Shown in pieces: positions 51,888 through 59,925 of a stretch of 64,000 bases of DNA. The DNA is from Candidatus Aalborgicola danicus. Its GTDB lineage: Bacteria > Pseudomonadota > Gammaproteobacteria > Burkholderiales > Burkholderiaceae_C. Position 1 is the stretch's first letter; each line of letters begins with the position of its first letter. Location of the stretch: the NCBI GenBank assembly GCA_016703945.1, contig JADJBC010000002.1:434001-498000 (forward strand), written 5' to 3'. The notes beneath the pieces are model-generated. The model had not been told where the DNA came from and did no database searches. It worked only from the letters and a program-made list of their open reading frames with translations. Position numbers and translations under genes: made by a program.

Positions 51888-52197
51888 TGAACATCCCCCA
51901 ACTAGGTGAGTTCACGGAATGTCGGCTTCCGCTGCGTACTTGACTTCTGACTGTACCGCGTGAAAGTCCGCTATGCGTCTAAACCGGGTACAGCTGCACC
52001 CATTCAAATATCGCCACTCAAGGTGGATGGTGGGGCTTGCGGGCGCAGGTCGCACTCGCGGTTGCCACAGAATAGGTTCGCACAGACGGCGTTGACGCAA
52101 CAACGCTGGCCAGCCAAACCAGTCCGCCCGCGACGCGAGCCGGAGAACGCAAGCCACGCCGTCCGCCGCAGCAAGAGCCTTTCCACCAAAAACCATA

Positions 52198-52262
52198 AGC
52201 GTTTTGAGCCTCTAGCCCTTGTGGAATATAGATATATCGCTATGAATATAATAGCAAAGTCG
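52198..52262 (-). repeat. R1 dispersed repeat, intergenic copy
   Basis: Reverse strand: TTTGCTATTATATTCATAGC, then GATATATCTATATTCCACAA, then GGGCTAGAGGCTCAAAAC. It lies in the gene-free stretch 51888-52408 after the IS. Short R4-like scraps (CCGCTATGCGTCT near 51970 and CGACTATGCGTCC near 52298) flank it. Confidence 0.7.
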
Positions 52263-52408
52263 TATTCCTGGCGGTCGTCCATGCCCCATGAAGCACGCCG
52301 ACTATGCGTCCATACATTCGTGCAACCCGTTTTGCCACCGTACATCTGCACATCCCAGCGCGGCGAGCAGCCGAAGCTGGGCTGTCAACCAAAGCCGAAC
52401 CCTTGTCT

Positions 52409-52576
52409 ATGACCGACAAAGTTCCCAAGCTACTGTTTGATGCACTCGGGGCCATTGCGGCCTCGCAGGAGTTCGTCGCTGGGTGTTCAATGGGACAGTA
52501 CATGGGCAACAAAATGCGCCGTTCCGCAGTGGACCGTCACTTTGGGGTGGAACTGACTTGCCGCCTGGAAACCTAG
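52409..52576 (+). pseudogene. N-terminal fragment of a HepT-like (DUF86) protein
   Basis: About 55 codons: KLLFDALGAIAASQEFVAGC, SMGQYMGNKMRRSAVDRHF. The pattern, a leading helix with DA-I, then F-G-S, then a DxxxRxAVxRxF helix, is that of HepT/DUF86 toxins of the HepT-MntA system. The family continues with a GEA helix and an RxxxxY motif; here the frame ends after TCRLET. No MntA nucleotidyltransferase gene is seen next to it. I read it as a decayed toxin-antitoxin remnant. Confidence 0.4.
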
Positions 52577-52674
52577 CGAGTCAGTCTGCGTGGTTTGGCG
52601 GAATTTTTAATACGGTATAAAAATCTCAAAAAATTACCGAAACCCAAGGCACAAGTTAATCTCAGGAGGATTTC

Positions 52675-52728
52675 ATGTCCAGATCAATACGCAAGGCCCA
52701 GGGCAATATGCAGTTTTGCGATCCATAG
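52675..52728 (+). CDS. 17-codon open frame with a perfect Shine-Dalgarno
   Basis: AGGAGG lies five bases before an ATG that encodes only MSRSIRKAQGNMQFCDP before a stop. It may be a leader peptide for the membrane protein starting at 52763, or the original start of that gene cut off by a frame change; the downstream ATG has no good ribosome site of its own, which favours the second reading. Confidence 0.3.
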   Translation: MSRSIRKAQGNMQFCDP

Positions 52729-52762
52729 TAGGCAGCATCAAATTCACGCCACTCTTCACCTC

Positions 52763-53140
52763 ATGGTCGCCGTGCTGGTACTGCCCTACGCCGCGTTGGC
52801 GGGTCTCTTCCTGCTCATCGGCCAAGCAGCCAAAGCCAAGGGCCTGCTCGCGTTGCTCGACGCTGCCCTTCACCATGCAAGCTGGATTGTTCAATGGGGC
52901 ATTTACGTTATTCCGTTGCTCTGGCTATTACTCGCCATAGCGGGTTTCTTTGCGCCGTTCAAGAGGGCGGGTGCATTGGCCCTGTGCATGTTGGCCATAG
53001 GCAGTCTTCTTGTCCTCATCGTCCTGCAACCGTCGCGAATGGAGCCAGGGCAACTGCTGTTCCTTGCTCCCTGTTTCCTGGTCGCAGCAACAAGCGCTTG
53101 GCTGTTCGTTCGGGCCGGTGTAGTCGAAAAACAGCCATGA
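52763..53140 (+). CDS. small membrane protein, unknown
   Basis: A protein of about 125 residues with four hydrophobic segments: AVLVLPYAALAGLFLLIGQ, SWIVQWGIYVIPLLWLLLAI, ALALCMLAIGSLLVLIVL and LLFLAPCFLVAATSAWLFV. Not recognised. The start is uncertain: the ATG at 52763 lacks a ribosome site, while a perfect one precedes the short frame at 52675, so the gene may be frameshifted at its 5' end. It is flanked by broken genes. Confidence 0.45.
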   Translation: MVAVLVLPYAALAGLFLLIGQAAKAKGLLALLDAALHHASWIVQWGIYVIPLLWLLLAIAGFFAPFKRAGALALCMLAIGSLLVLIVLQPSRMEPGQLLFLAPCFLVAATSAWLFVRAGVVEKQP

Positions 53141-53248
53141 TGCTGCCTGACCAGCATTCGAGGACGCACGGCGAAGCGACTTCAACTTGGCGGACGTGAT
53201 CGCGACGCGGCCCTCAACTGGTATCGTTAGGCCCTACAGGGAGTGCTT

Positions 53249-53834
53249 ATGGGCGTGTGTTTTTGTCTCGTATGCCGTCAGCGATGCGAACATTGCGGAA
53301 CTGCTAGCCGATCCGCCGCTGGTATGGCGCGTTGTCGAGTCGGAAGACGAGACTTCCTATCTTCGGGAGCTGAGTCGCGGGGCGAGAACATCACTACTAG
53401 GCAGAATCTTCGGCAAAGCCAAGCCAGCACCCAAGATTCGGAATCTGAACTTCACTCAGTACGAACTTCGGCTTGTCGATCTGGATAAGTCCTGGGACGG
53501 CCTGAACGCATGCTTGAAGGTCTGCGCGTCTGGGTCCCCGAACTTCTTCGAAGGAGCTGGTCAGATCGGCGAAGTCGAGGTTGGCTATGGCCCAGCGCTC
53601 TTCCAACGTAGCGAAGCGATGAATCGCATTGCAGAAGCTTATGCCAGCGTCACCGAGGACCAGCTGCTGGCCACCTACCGATCCGTTGATCTGAAGGGTG
53701 TCTATCCAAGTGGTCTATGGAAACGCCGGGATTCAGATGCGGAGTCGTACCTTACTGAAAACTTTGCAGACCTCCAAGCGTTCGTCAGCTACACGCGGGA
53801 GCACAAGCTCGGGGCAGTCCTACAGTTCACGTAA
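53249..53834 (+). pseudogene. DUF1877 (YfbM-like) protein with a frameshift in a T5 run
   Basis: The natural start is the ATG at 53249 after AGGGAG, giving MGVCF; the run TTTTT at 53260-53264 then has one T too many. Dropping it gives VSYAVSDANIAELLADPPLV in continuous frame to 53834, with WDGLNACLKVCASGSPNFFE, typical of DUF1877 proteins, and the end LQAFVSYTREHKLGAVLQFT. The function of DUF1877 is unknown; many are cytosolic and associated with mobile regions. With a one-base correction the gene would be whole at about 194 residues. Confidence 0.7.
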
Positions 53835-53905
53835 AGTGTGGCTTTTCATCGAGGGGATGCACAGTGCGCTCCTTCGCCTACTCCATCGCAATTACCGGCT
53901 ACCGA

Positions 53906-54298
53906 ATGAATACCCGACCCAAACCCAGCGCCGTGATCTTTGCCAAGGACATTGATCGGATGGCACGGTTCTACATGGATGTCGCAGAGATGACCGAGGT
54001 CTCCAGGGATAAGGACCACATTGTTCTGAACGAGGACGGATTCCAGATCGTCGTGCACGGAATTCCGACGAAGATCGCGGCGACGATCCAGATCACCACG
54101 CCGCCGGAGATTCGAGAAGAGACCCCGATCAAGATCTGCCTGCCGGTCACAAGCATCGAATATGCCCGCAACAAAGCAGCGGAACTCGGCGGCAGAATCG
54201 GACCGAAGGCGAAGGAATGGGTTGCCCGCGGCTTCAGGGCCTGCGATGGCAACGATCCAGAAGGCAATGTGTTTCAAGTCCGAGAAAGTGAGGCCTAA
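53906..54298 (+). CDS. VOC/glyoxalase-superfamily protein
   Basis: A 130-residue vicinal-oxygen-chelate-fold protein: AVIFAKDIDRMARFYMDVAE begins the first beta-alpha-beta unit, and PIKICLPVTSIEYARNKAAE with ACDGNDPEGNVFQVRE forms the second, ending in the usual DPEGNxF motif with the metal-type glutamate region. One VOC domain of this size works as a dimer. Probably a dioxygenase, lyase or bleomycin-type binding protein; the substrate is unknown. The ATG at 53906 begins the fold; a GTG at 53864 is an alternative. It is followed by a perfect GTGTGGG hairpin at 54306-54324 without a T run. Confidence 0.75.
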   Translation: MNTRPKPSAVIFAKDIDRMARFYMDVAEMTEVSRDKDHIVLNEDGFQIVVHGIPTKIAATIQITTPPEIREETPIKICLPVTSIEYARNKAAELGGRIGPKAKEWVARGFRACDGNDPEGNVFQVRESEA

Positions 54299-54305
54299 CC
54301 TCACC

Positions 54306-54324
54306 CCCACACTACCCGTGTGGG
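54306..54324. terminator. hairpin after the VOC gene
   Basis: CCCACAC-TACCC-GTGTGGG is a 7-bp perfect stem with a 5-base loop, starting eight bases after the VOC stop. No T tract follows, so terminator function is uncertain. Confidence 0.35.
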
Positions 54325-54456
54325 TCCGCAGTGGGCGGTTCATGCCGATTTGGATGACTGCAATCTGGAAAAATGTCTGACCGCTATGCATTACCCAGAA
54401 ATCATCTAGATCCGCTTGTCACCTCGCAAGGCTTAACCACCTATGATTTATAAATA

Positions 54457-54987
54457 TCAATTCGGCGACAGCGCCGGGTCCACCACCGAACCGGTAGACA
54501 ACACCCGCAGGTCACTATTGAACACCACGGTAAAGATTTTGGTGTCCGCGGTGTTGGGGCCATCCATGTAACGCCAGTCGTAGTGCCAGACATTCTTCAG
54601 CTCATACGGCGTCATCTTCATGGGCTTGCCCAGCATTTTGCGCACCGTTTCCATGGGCATGCCGGGTTCTATCTTGGCAAACACATGGGGTGCCAAAACC
54701 TGGCGCAGTGAACTCATTTTGCCGTCAGGTCCGATGGTGATCATGTAGTTCTTGGCGCCAGCGGGCTGGCGGTTGTACTCAAAGATACGGGCGCCATTTT
54801 CCCCGTCCCAGATCTTCTCTGGTTCACCAAATTTCATCTTGACGTCGCCTTCGCTGGCGACACCTTCCTCCAGCTCGTTAATACGCTGGTTGTCGCACGC
54901 GGTTGTCAGCATGGCAGCGACCAACACCGTCAAACCGAGACTCGACGGGCGGATGAACGGGAAGAACGGGCAGAAAAATGATTTCAA
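54457..54987 (-). CDS. BamE/SmpA-like outer-membrane lipoprotein
   Basis: A 176-residue lipoprotein. The signal peptide ends in a lipobox (LVAAMLTTAC), so the mature protein begins with an acylated cysteine. Two repeats resemble BamE: RINELEEGVASEGDVKMKFG with EPEKIWDGENGARIFEYNRQ, and FAKIEPGMPMETVRKMLGKP with NVWHYDWRYMD. BamE supports beta-barrel assembly; this looks like a paralogue of doubled BamE form. I chose TTG at 54987 with GAGG eight bases upstream, because it gives a proper signal peptide; the frame is open to 55098. Divergent from the binding-protein operon. Confidence 0.75.
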   Translation of the reverse strand: MKSFFCPFFPFIRPSSLGLTVLVAAMLTTACDNQRINELEEGVASEGDVKMKFGEPEKIWDGENGARIFEYNRQPAGAKNYMITIGPDGKMSSLRQVLAPHVFAKIEPGMPMETVRKMLGKPMKMTPYELKNVWHYDWRYMDGPNTADTKIFTVVFNSDLRVLSTGSVVDPALSPN

Positions 54988-55157
54988 AATATAGACCTCA
55001 ACAAAAGAGCTGGTTAACAAAGGAAGCGATCGCTTCCTGCACGGTTGGTGGAGTATGGCACTCCACAAGAGCCCCACACCATCAGACCCGCAACTCATGA
55101 TTTAGGGCGGTACACAACGTTCTGTCTGCAAACTCGCACGTTATTTTGGGCAAATGA

Positions 55158-55171
55158 TTAACATGCATCAA
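55158..55171 (+). promoter_or_regulatory. FNR-like box in front of the binding-protein operon
   Basis: TTAAC-ATGC-ATCAA matches 8 of 10 defined FNR positions, with one perfect half-site. It is centred about 53 bases before the first start codon (55218) and within the divergent region to the BamE-like gene. The operon ends with an FNR-type regulator that has the FNR recognition helix, so autoregulation is plausible. Confidence 0.35.
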
Positions 55172-55217
55172 GAGTGACAAATCGTTGTTCCCACAGCATA
55201 AGAACCGGTCAACATCT

Positions 55218-56054
55218 ATGGTTATTTTCCGTCGGGCATTTCAGGCGACTGCAGTTGCCTGTGTCTCGCTCATAGCCTGCTTTTGCACCGCGGCCTCGGC
55301 AGGCGAAAGAGCAGTTCACGTGCGTGGCACAGAAGTCCTGGTGCCGATGGCACAGTACATGGCCGAAACCTATATGCGGGATCACCCCGGCTCTACCATC
55401 GTTGTGAATGGTGGCGGCACTTTCAAAGGCTACAAGTCACTGCTGGATGGCACAGCGGACATCGCCATGGTCAGCAGTAGCGAGCAGGAAAATGTGAACA
55501 ATCTGTTCTCCAAGGACAGCCCCCACTTGGCGAAAACCGTGGTGGGTTATACGGCCATTGTTCCGGTGGTGCATCCGAACAATCCCTTGCAGAATATCAG
55601 TCTGGAGCAGCTGCGCGATGTGTTCAGCGGCAGCATCAAGAACTGGAAGCAATTGGGTGGCCAAGACGCCGCAATCATCACCTTGATCGGCCCGCCAACC
55701 GATGGACTCACCGCGACCTGGAAGCAAAGGGTGCTCGGAGAATTTCACTCCTTCAGTCCCAAGGGTGTGGTCACCGGTGCCGATGACCGCGTTCGGCTTG
55801 TGGCGCGGGACACCCATGCCATCAGCTTCATTTCATTTGGAGACCTCCATGCAAGGGTCAAGTCGTTGTCAATTGACTCGCGAAAACCCAGTGCCGATGC
55901 GGTGCGTGATGGCAGCTATCCCTTGAGTGCGCCGCTGGTGCTGTTGACGGCAAGCCCGGCGCCACCGCAAACGCAGCACTTTCTCAATTACTTTTCAACA
56001 CCAAACAAGCGTTTACGCGTGTCAGGGATTGTTACGGCAGAAACCCGTGACTGA
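55218..56054 (+). CDS. PstS-like phosphate-type substrate-binding protein, first copy
   Basis: A 278-residue periplasmic binding protein. A signal peptide (FQATAVACVSLIACFCTAAS, cleavage after AGE or ASA) is followed by the PstS-like fold: VHVRGTEVLVPMAQYMAETY, VVNGGGTFKGYKSLLDGTAD, IAMVSSSEQ, then GYTAIVPVVHPNNPL and LRDVFSGSIKNWKQLGG, all signatures of the phosphate-binding superfamily. No PstC, PstA or PstB genes are present. The start at 55218 lacks a strong ribosome site. First gene of five; the next start lies inside its last codons (8-base overlap), so the genes are translated together. Confidence 0.88.
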   Translation: MVIFRRAFQATAVACVSLIACFCTAASAGERAVHVRGTEVLVPMAQYMAETYMRDHPGSTIVVNGGGTFKGYKSLLDGTADIAMVSSSEQENVNNLFSKDSPHLAKTVVGYTAIVPVVHPNNPLQNISLEQLRDVFSGSIKNWKQLGGQDAAIITLIGPPTDGLTATWKQRVLGEFHSFSPKGVVTGADDRVRLVARDTHAISFISFGDLHARVKSLSIDSRKPSADAVRDGSYPLSAPLVLLTASPAPPQTQHFLNYFSTPNKRLRVSGIVTAETRD

Positions 56055-56913
56055 TTCGCACACCCCCCACACCACCTCACGGCGCGCAGCGTTGCTGGCG
56101 CTGGCCGGCGTGGCTGCCTCGGGTGACGCCGTGGCCGCCGGACTGAAATTCTGGCCGTTTGACCGGCGCAGCTCCAGAAAGCCGCTGCTCATCGCCGGCG
56201 CACACGCCATGTTTGCGCTGAACCAGTCGTTATTGGAGGCTTTCAAGAAGGCACACAGCAACATTGATGTGGTGCTTGAAAGCGGCGCATCGCTGTCGGC
56301 GCTGATTGCGCTCAAGCGTGGCTCGGTAGACATTGCCGTCATGAGCCGCGACTTGAAAACCTCGGAAGACGAGAACGGTTTGAGAAATTACCTGGTTGCG
56401 CGCAATGGTGTTGCAATTGCAGTGGGGCCAGGCATTCGGTTGGCAAACCTGCGCGGCCACCAGGTGCGTGCCATGCTGTCCGGAGAAGTGAGCAATTGGT
56501 CGCAGGTGGGGGGACCCAACGCGCCGGTGCGCGTGGTCTCCCGTTTGCGGGGCTCCGTTGGACGCGAATTCGTAGAAAGTTTCATTCTGGAGGGGAGTGA
56601 CATCGCTGCAACAGCTATTGAGTGTGACAGCGCCAGAAAGCTGACGCAGATGGTTGCCAGCACGCCTTACGCCATTGGTTTTATTTCCATCAAGGACAAA
56701 CTCACCGCAGTGCCTGTGGGTTACATCGATGTAGACGGCGTGCAAGCAAGCCGAGAAACCATGTTGTCAGGTCGTTATCCCTACACACAATCGCTGTATT
56801 TGGTAACCATGTCGGACCACCAGCAAACCACGGCAAAACTCTTTGTGGATTTTGTGCGCAGCGCGGCCGGACAGGCCTTGGTAGATGCGGCCGGCATGGT
56901 CGGTACCTACTGA
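56047..56913 (+). CDS. PstS-like substrate-binding protein, second copy
   Basis: A 288-residue periplasmic binding protein with a twin-arginine-type signal (TTSRRAALLALAGVAASGDA). The same fold as the upstream gene, but diverged: PLLIAGAHAMFALNQSLLEA, VVLESGASLSALIALKRGSV, DIAVMSRDLKTSED, then VRAMLSGEVSNWSQVGGPNA and SRLRGSVGREFVESFIL. The Tat-like signal contrasts with the Sec-type signal of the first copy, suggesting a folded or cofactor-bound export route; that is inference. The start is a GTG at 56047 overlapping the previous gene by eight bases. 17 bases separate it from the TAXI gene. Confidence 0.88.
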   Translation: MTDSHTPHTTSRRAALLALAGVAASGDAVAAGLKFWPFDRRSSRKPLLIAGAHAMFALNQSLLEAFKKAHSNIDVVLESGASLSALIALKRGSVDIAVMSRDLKTSEDENGLRNYLVARNGVAIAVGPGIRLANLRGHQVRAMLSGEVSNWSQVGGPNAPVRVVSRLRGSVGREFVESFILEGSDIAATAIECDSARKLTQMVASTPYAIGFISIKDKLTAVPVGYIDVDGVQASRETMLSGRYPYTQSLYLVTMSDHQQTTAKLFVDFVRSAAGQALVDAAGMVGTY

Positions 56914-56930
56914 ACGGCGCAACAACGAAT

Positions 56931-58289
56931 ATGGCCAACGAAGCGCAAAAAATATTGGACTCTCTGCTGGGGCGCGTTCAGCAAAACACAAAATCGCGCA
57001 ATGCGGTTGGCGTGCTTTTGGTACTGGCGCTCATCGGTTCGGGTGCCTCATTTTTGTACGACCTGTTACCACGCCAATATGCAATGCGCATGACCGGTGG
57101 CGACATCATGAGCAATCGGCACTTTCTTGCGCGCTTGTTGCAAAAAGAGGCGGCCAACAATGGCGTAGCGATCACGCTGGACCCCATGTCCGGCTCGAAA
57201 GAAGCGCTGATCGCTATCGATGAAGGTCGACTTGACATGGCCGTGATATTGGATGGGCTTGAAAACAAATACCCGAATGTCAGCCATGTTGCCTACATCG
57301 GGCCGGAGCCACTGCATTTGCTGGTCCAGCCCCACATCAAAGAGATATCGGACTTGGTCGGGAGGCGGGTGAATCTGGGTTCGCTACAAGGCGGCACCCG
57401 CATCGTGGCCAAACAGGTGCTGGAGTTTTCCGCTCTGGAGGCGGGCATTCAATATGTAGAGACCAATTTCGCGTCGGAGGATTTGCTCCAGAAGCGTGCT
57501 GACAAGTTGCCAGAGGCCATCGTGATAGCCGCTTTTGCACCATCGGATGTGGTTGAGTTTCTGGTCAAGGAGAGAGGTTATGTGTTGCTGGAAATTCCGT
57601 TTCCTCCTTCCCTGGCATTGCGCTTGGGTTGGGTGGCTGACAGCAAAATTCTGGCCTACACCTACAACGTGCGCCCTGCAATACCCGGCCGCGACATCAG
57701 AACCATTGGTGTCAATATGCACTTGGTGGCAAACAGAAATGTGGATCCCCGTGCGGTATTCAAGGTGCTGGAGAGTTTGTACGCCGCGGGTCTGGATTCC
57801 AAACTCAAATTCAAGGTCAGCGAAGACCAACTCAGGACATCCTCGGGCTATCCGCTGTCAGAAGGCAGCAAACTCTTTTTGGCCAGAAAGAACCCCTTTC
57901 TGTCAGCTGCCACATTTGATAAGTTAAAGGGCATTTTTGGCTTGGTGTTGTCCACGCTGTCGACCATTTTGGTGGTGCTGCGGTGGTTCAGGGGAGCAGA
58001 GCCCCCGCCCATTGAACCTCTGTGGGAGGATGCCGTGTTCGTGGAATGGTTGGCGAAGATTGGGGAGATTGAGCGGCAATTTGATTCAGGCCTTGCAAAC
58101 CGCGAACACTTGCCCGAATTGGCTTTTTCATTGCAGGCGCAACTGACGATCATCAAGGCTGATGCCATGAAACGCGCGGGCACGGCCAAGCTGCAAAACA
58201 CACAACTTCCACAACTTCTGTTGCTGGCCATCACCGATGCACACGCCCGATTTATGCAAGTGTTGTCTATCAATAAAGGGATCCTATGA
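56931..58289 (+). CDS. membrane-anchored TAXI-family binding protein
   Basis: A 452-residue protein. Residue ranges: helix 25-46 (VGVLLVLALIGSGASFLYDL), a TAXI/COG2358 periplasmic domain of about 50-325 (MRMTGGDIMSNRHFLARLLQ, GRRVNLGSLQGGTRIVAKQV, YTYNVRPAIPGRDIRTIGVN), helix 330-350 (IFGLVLSTLSTILVVLRWF), and a helical cytosolic tail of about 100 residues. Ordinary TAXI proteins are free or lipid-anchored subunits of TRAP transporters; this one is fixed by two helices and has an inward tail, and no TRAP permease is nearby. That suggests signalling rather than transport. The next gene overlaps by ATGA. Confidence 0.85.
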   Translation: MANEAQKILDSLLGRVQQNTKSRNAVGVLLVLALIGSGASFLYDLLPRQYAMRMTGGDIMSNRHFLARLLQKEAANNGVAITLDPMSGSKEALIAIDEGRLDMAVILDGLENKYPNVSHVAYIGPEPLHLLVQPHIKEISDLVGRRVNLGSLQGGTRIVAKQVLEFSALEAGIQYVETNFASEDLLQKRADKLPEAIVIAAFAPSDVVEFLVKERGYVLLEIPFPPSLALRLGWVADSKILAYTYNVRPAIPGRDIRTIGVNMHLVANRNVDPRAVFKVLESLYAAGLDSKLKFKVSEDQLRTSSGYPLSEGSKLFLARKNPFLSAATFDKLKGIFGLVLSTLSTILVVLRWFRGAEPPPIEPLWEDAVFVEWLAKIGEIERQFDSGLANREHLPELAFSLQAQLTIIKADAMKRAGTAKLQNTQLPQLLLLAITDAHARFMQVLSINKGIL

Positions 58290-59029
58290 CATCGCTCAGT
58301 ATCTTCCGCGGGTGGTTCGTCATTTTTGTAGTCTTGGTGCTGTCGGCGTGCGCCGGACCGTCCCCTGCACCAATGCAGGATAAACGCGCGGCGTATGCGG
58401 CCGCATTGAGCGACTCCGCAGTCGCCAGCCCGACCGAGGTAGTTCCTTTGCTGGTCCTGCCGGGAGGCGACCACGTCACCATGGTGTCGTGGGTTACAGA
58501 CCAGCGTCTGCCTTGTGAAAAGGATGCACTGCCCTGCGATATGCGTATTGGCGCAGACCGCCTGTGGGTGACGCTGGCTGGTGAGGTGCAGGCGCTATGC
58601 AAGCGCTGGAATCTGAAGGGGGACGCCTTACGCAGCCGTATCGAGCAGTTGCTGGGACTCCCGACCAACTCTCCTGCGCCGTTCCGCAAGACCCAATTCG
58701 TTTTGCTCGAAATACCGCGTGAGCGCGTCGAGCGCCCCTGTTTAGGGGTCACCGAAGGCGCGAACGGACAACCGGTTTGCACGATTGACGTCCAACCCGG
58801 AACGACGCTTGAGATGCACAATTTTGTTGGCCAGCAAATGGCAGCGGCCTATATAACGGATAGCCCCACGGGGCCTGGTTATCCCTATACCCGTCTGGGC
58901 TACACCTACGACTGGGCGGTGGACGCATTGCCCAGCCACTATGGTGCCTCCGAGTTTGTCGTGGCTCCGGGCAGCACGGCAAAGGCCGTGCGCATCATTG
59001 CGACCGATGAATACTGCAATCCGCCGTGA
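58286..59029 (+). CDS. hypothetical lipoprotein in the binding-protein operon
   Basis: A 247-residue lipoprotein. The signal MTSLSIFRGWFVIFVVLVLS ends in lipobox LSAC. The mature part is not recognised: VPLLVLPGGDHVTMVSWVTD, a cysteine-bearing loop (LPCEKDALPCDMRIGADRLW), TKTQFVLLEI-like FRKTQFVLLEIPRERVERPC and C-terminal YDWAVDALPSHYGASEFVVA. At least six cysteines in the mature protein could form disulfides. It overlaps the TAXI gene (ATGA) and the regulator gene (GTGA) by four bases each, so it is a stoichiometric part of the same unit. Confidence 0.75.
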   Translation: MTSLSIFRGWFVIFVVLVLSACAGPSPAPMQDKRAAYAAALSDSAVASPTEVVPLLVLPGGDHVTMVSWVTDQRLPCEKDALPCDMRIGADRLWVTLAGEVQALCKRWNLKGDALRSRIEQLLGLPTNSPAPFRKTQFVLLEIPRERVERPCLGVTEGANGQPVCTIDVQPGTTLEMHNFVGQQMAAAYITDSPTGPGYPYTRLGYTYDWAVDALPSHYGASEFVVAPGSTAKAVRIIATDEYCNPP

Positions 59030-59925
59030 ACTTGATCGGGCGCACACTCCACCTGTGTGCGCAAGCGTACGGAACCAGCGGTGGCATGCGCCGTACAGTT
59101 CTTGCTGAACAGGCCTTGCCACTGCGCATCAGCGTCATTGATGCCGGGCGGAGTCCAACACCCAAAGGACATCGCTTGAACTTCGCGCCAGAACTGCAAC
59201 GCAGCCCTTTACCCCTTGCCCCAGTGCCCTCGTGTGCCAGCCCATGGCAGGTACGCACCAACACGCCGGACTGGCTCAATGAACGTGTCTGTGGCCACTG
59301 CGGCTCCGATGTTCTGAAACTGGTCAACCTGATGGCCGGCCGTCGGAAAGTTAGTCAGGGTGAATCGCTGTATCGGGAACACGACCGCTTTGAATTCATT
59401 TACGCCGTGCACAGCGGTTCGTTCAAGTCGACACTGGCATTGGCAGACGGTTGTGAACAGGTCAACAACTTCCATATGGCCGGTGAGTTGCTGGGCCTGG
59501 ACGGCGTTGCCGATGGACGCCACGCCAGTGGCGCTGCCGCCCTGGAGGACTCGGAGATTTCGATGGTGTCTTATACCCACCTCCACGAATTGGCGGCTGC
59601 CATGGCGGGTATTCACCATACCGTGATTCGCCTCATCAGCCGTGAAATTGTGCGCGGCAACTGTCACATGGTCATGCTGGGCAGCTTGAACTCGGCGCAG
59701 CGTCTGGCGGCCTTTTTATTGAACCAGTCTGAGAACCTGAGCGCGCGTGGCTACTCTGCGGTGGACTTCAACTTAAAAATGTCACGCGGCGACATTGGCA
59801 GTTTTCTGGGCCTGACGCTGGAAACTATCAGCCGCACATTTTCTGAGTTGCAACAACAACGCCTGCTGAAGGTTGATCGACGCCACATTGTGATTTCTGA
59901 CCTGGACGGCCTGGCACACGTTTAG
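59026..59925 (+). CDS. Crp/Fnr-family regulator with FNR-type recognition helix
   Basis: A 299-residue regulator of the FNR branch. The cyclic-nucleotide-like fold carries RRKVSQGESLYREHDRFEFI, YAVHSGSFKSTLALADGCEQ, NNFHMAGELLGLDGVADGRH; the HTH is MSRGDIGSFLGLTLETISRT, with the E..SR of FNR that reads TTGAT half-sites. The N-terminal cysteines (PSCAS, ERVCGHCG) only partly resemble the FNR iron-sulfur cluster, and the fourth FNR cysteine position reads SEISMVSYTHL with serine, so oxygen sensing by a 4Fe-4S cluster is doubtful. The start at GTG 59026 overlaps the lipoprotein stop; an ATG at 59086 is an alternative. Confidence 0.88.
   Translation: MNLIGRTLHLCAQAYGTSGGMRRTVLAEQALPLRISVIDAGRSPTPKGHRLNFAPELQRSPLPLAPVPSCASPWQVRTNTPDWLNERVCGHCGSDVLKLVNLMAGRRKVSQGESLYREHDRFEFIYAVHSGSFKSTLALADGCEQVNNFHMAGELLGLDGVADGRHASGAAALEDSEISMVSYTHLHELAAAMAGIHHTVIRLISREIVRGNCHMVMLGSLNSAQRLAAFLLNQSENLSARGYSAVDFNLKMSRGDIGSFLGLTLETISRTFSELQQQRLLKVDRRHIVISDLDGLAHV

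Noticed and set aside
51912..52412. Several open frames between the IS element and the HepT-like fragment
   Set aside because: None shows a family motif or ribosome site, they overlap one another, and the stretch contains R1 and R4 scraps.
40000..54400. CRISPR array
   Set aside because: Repeats are few, long, imperfect and irregularly spaced, and there are no cas genes.
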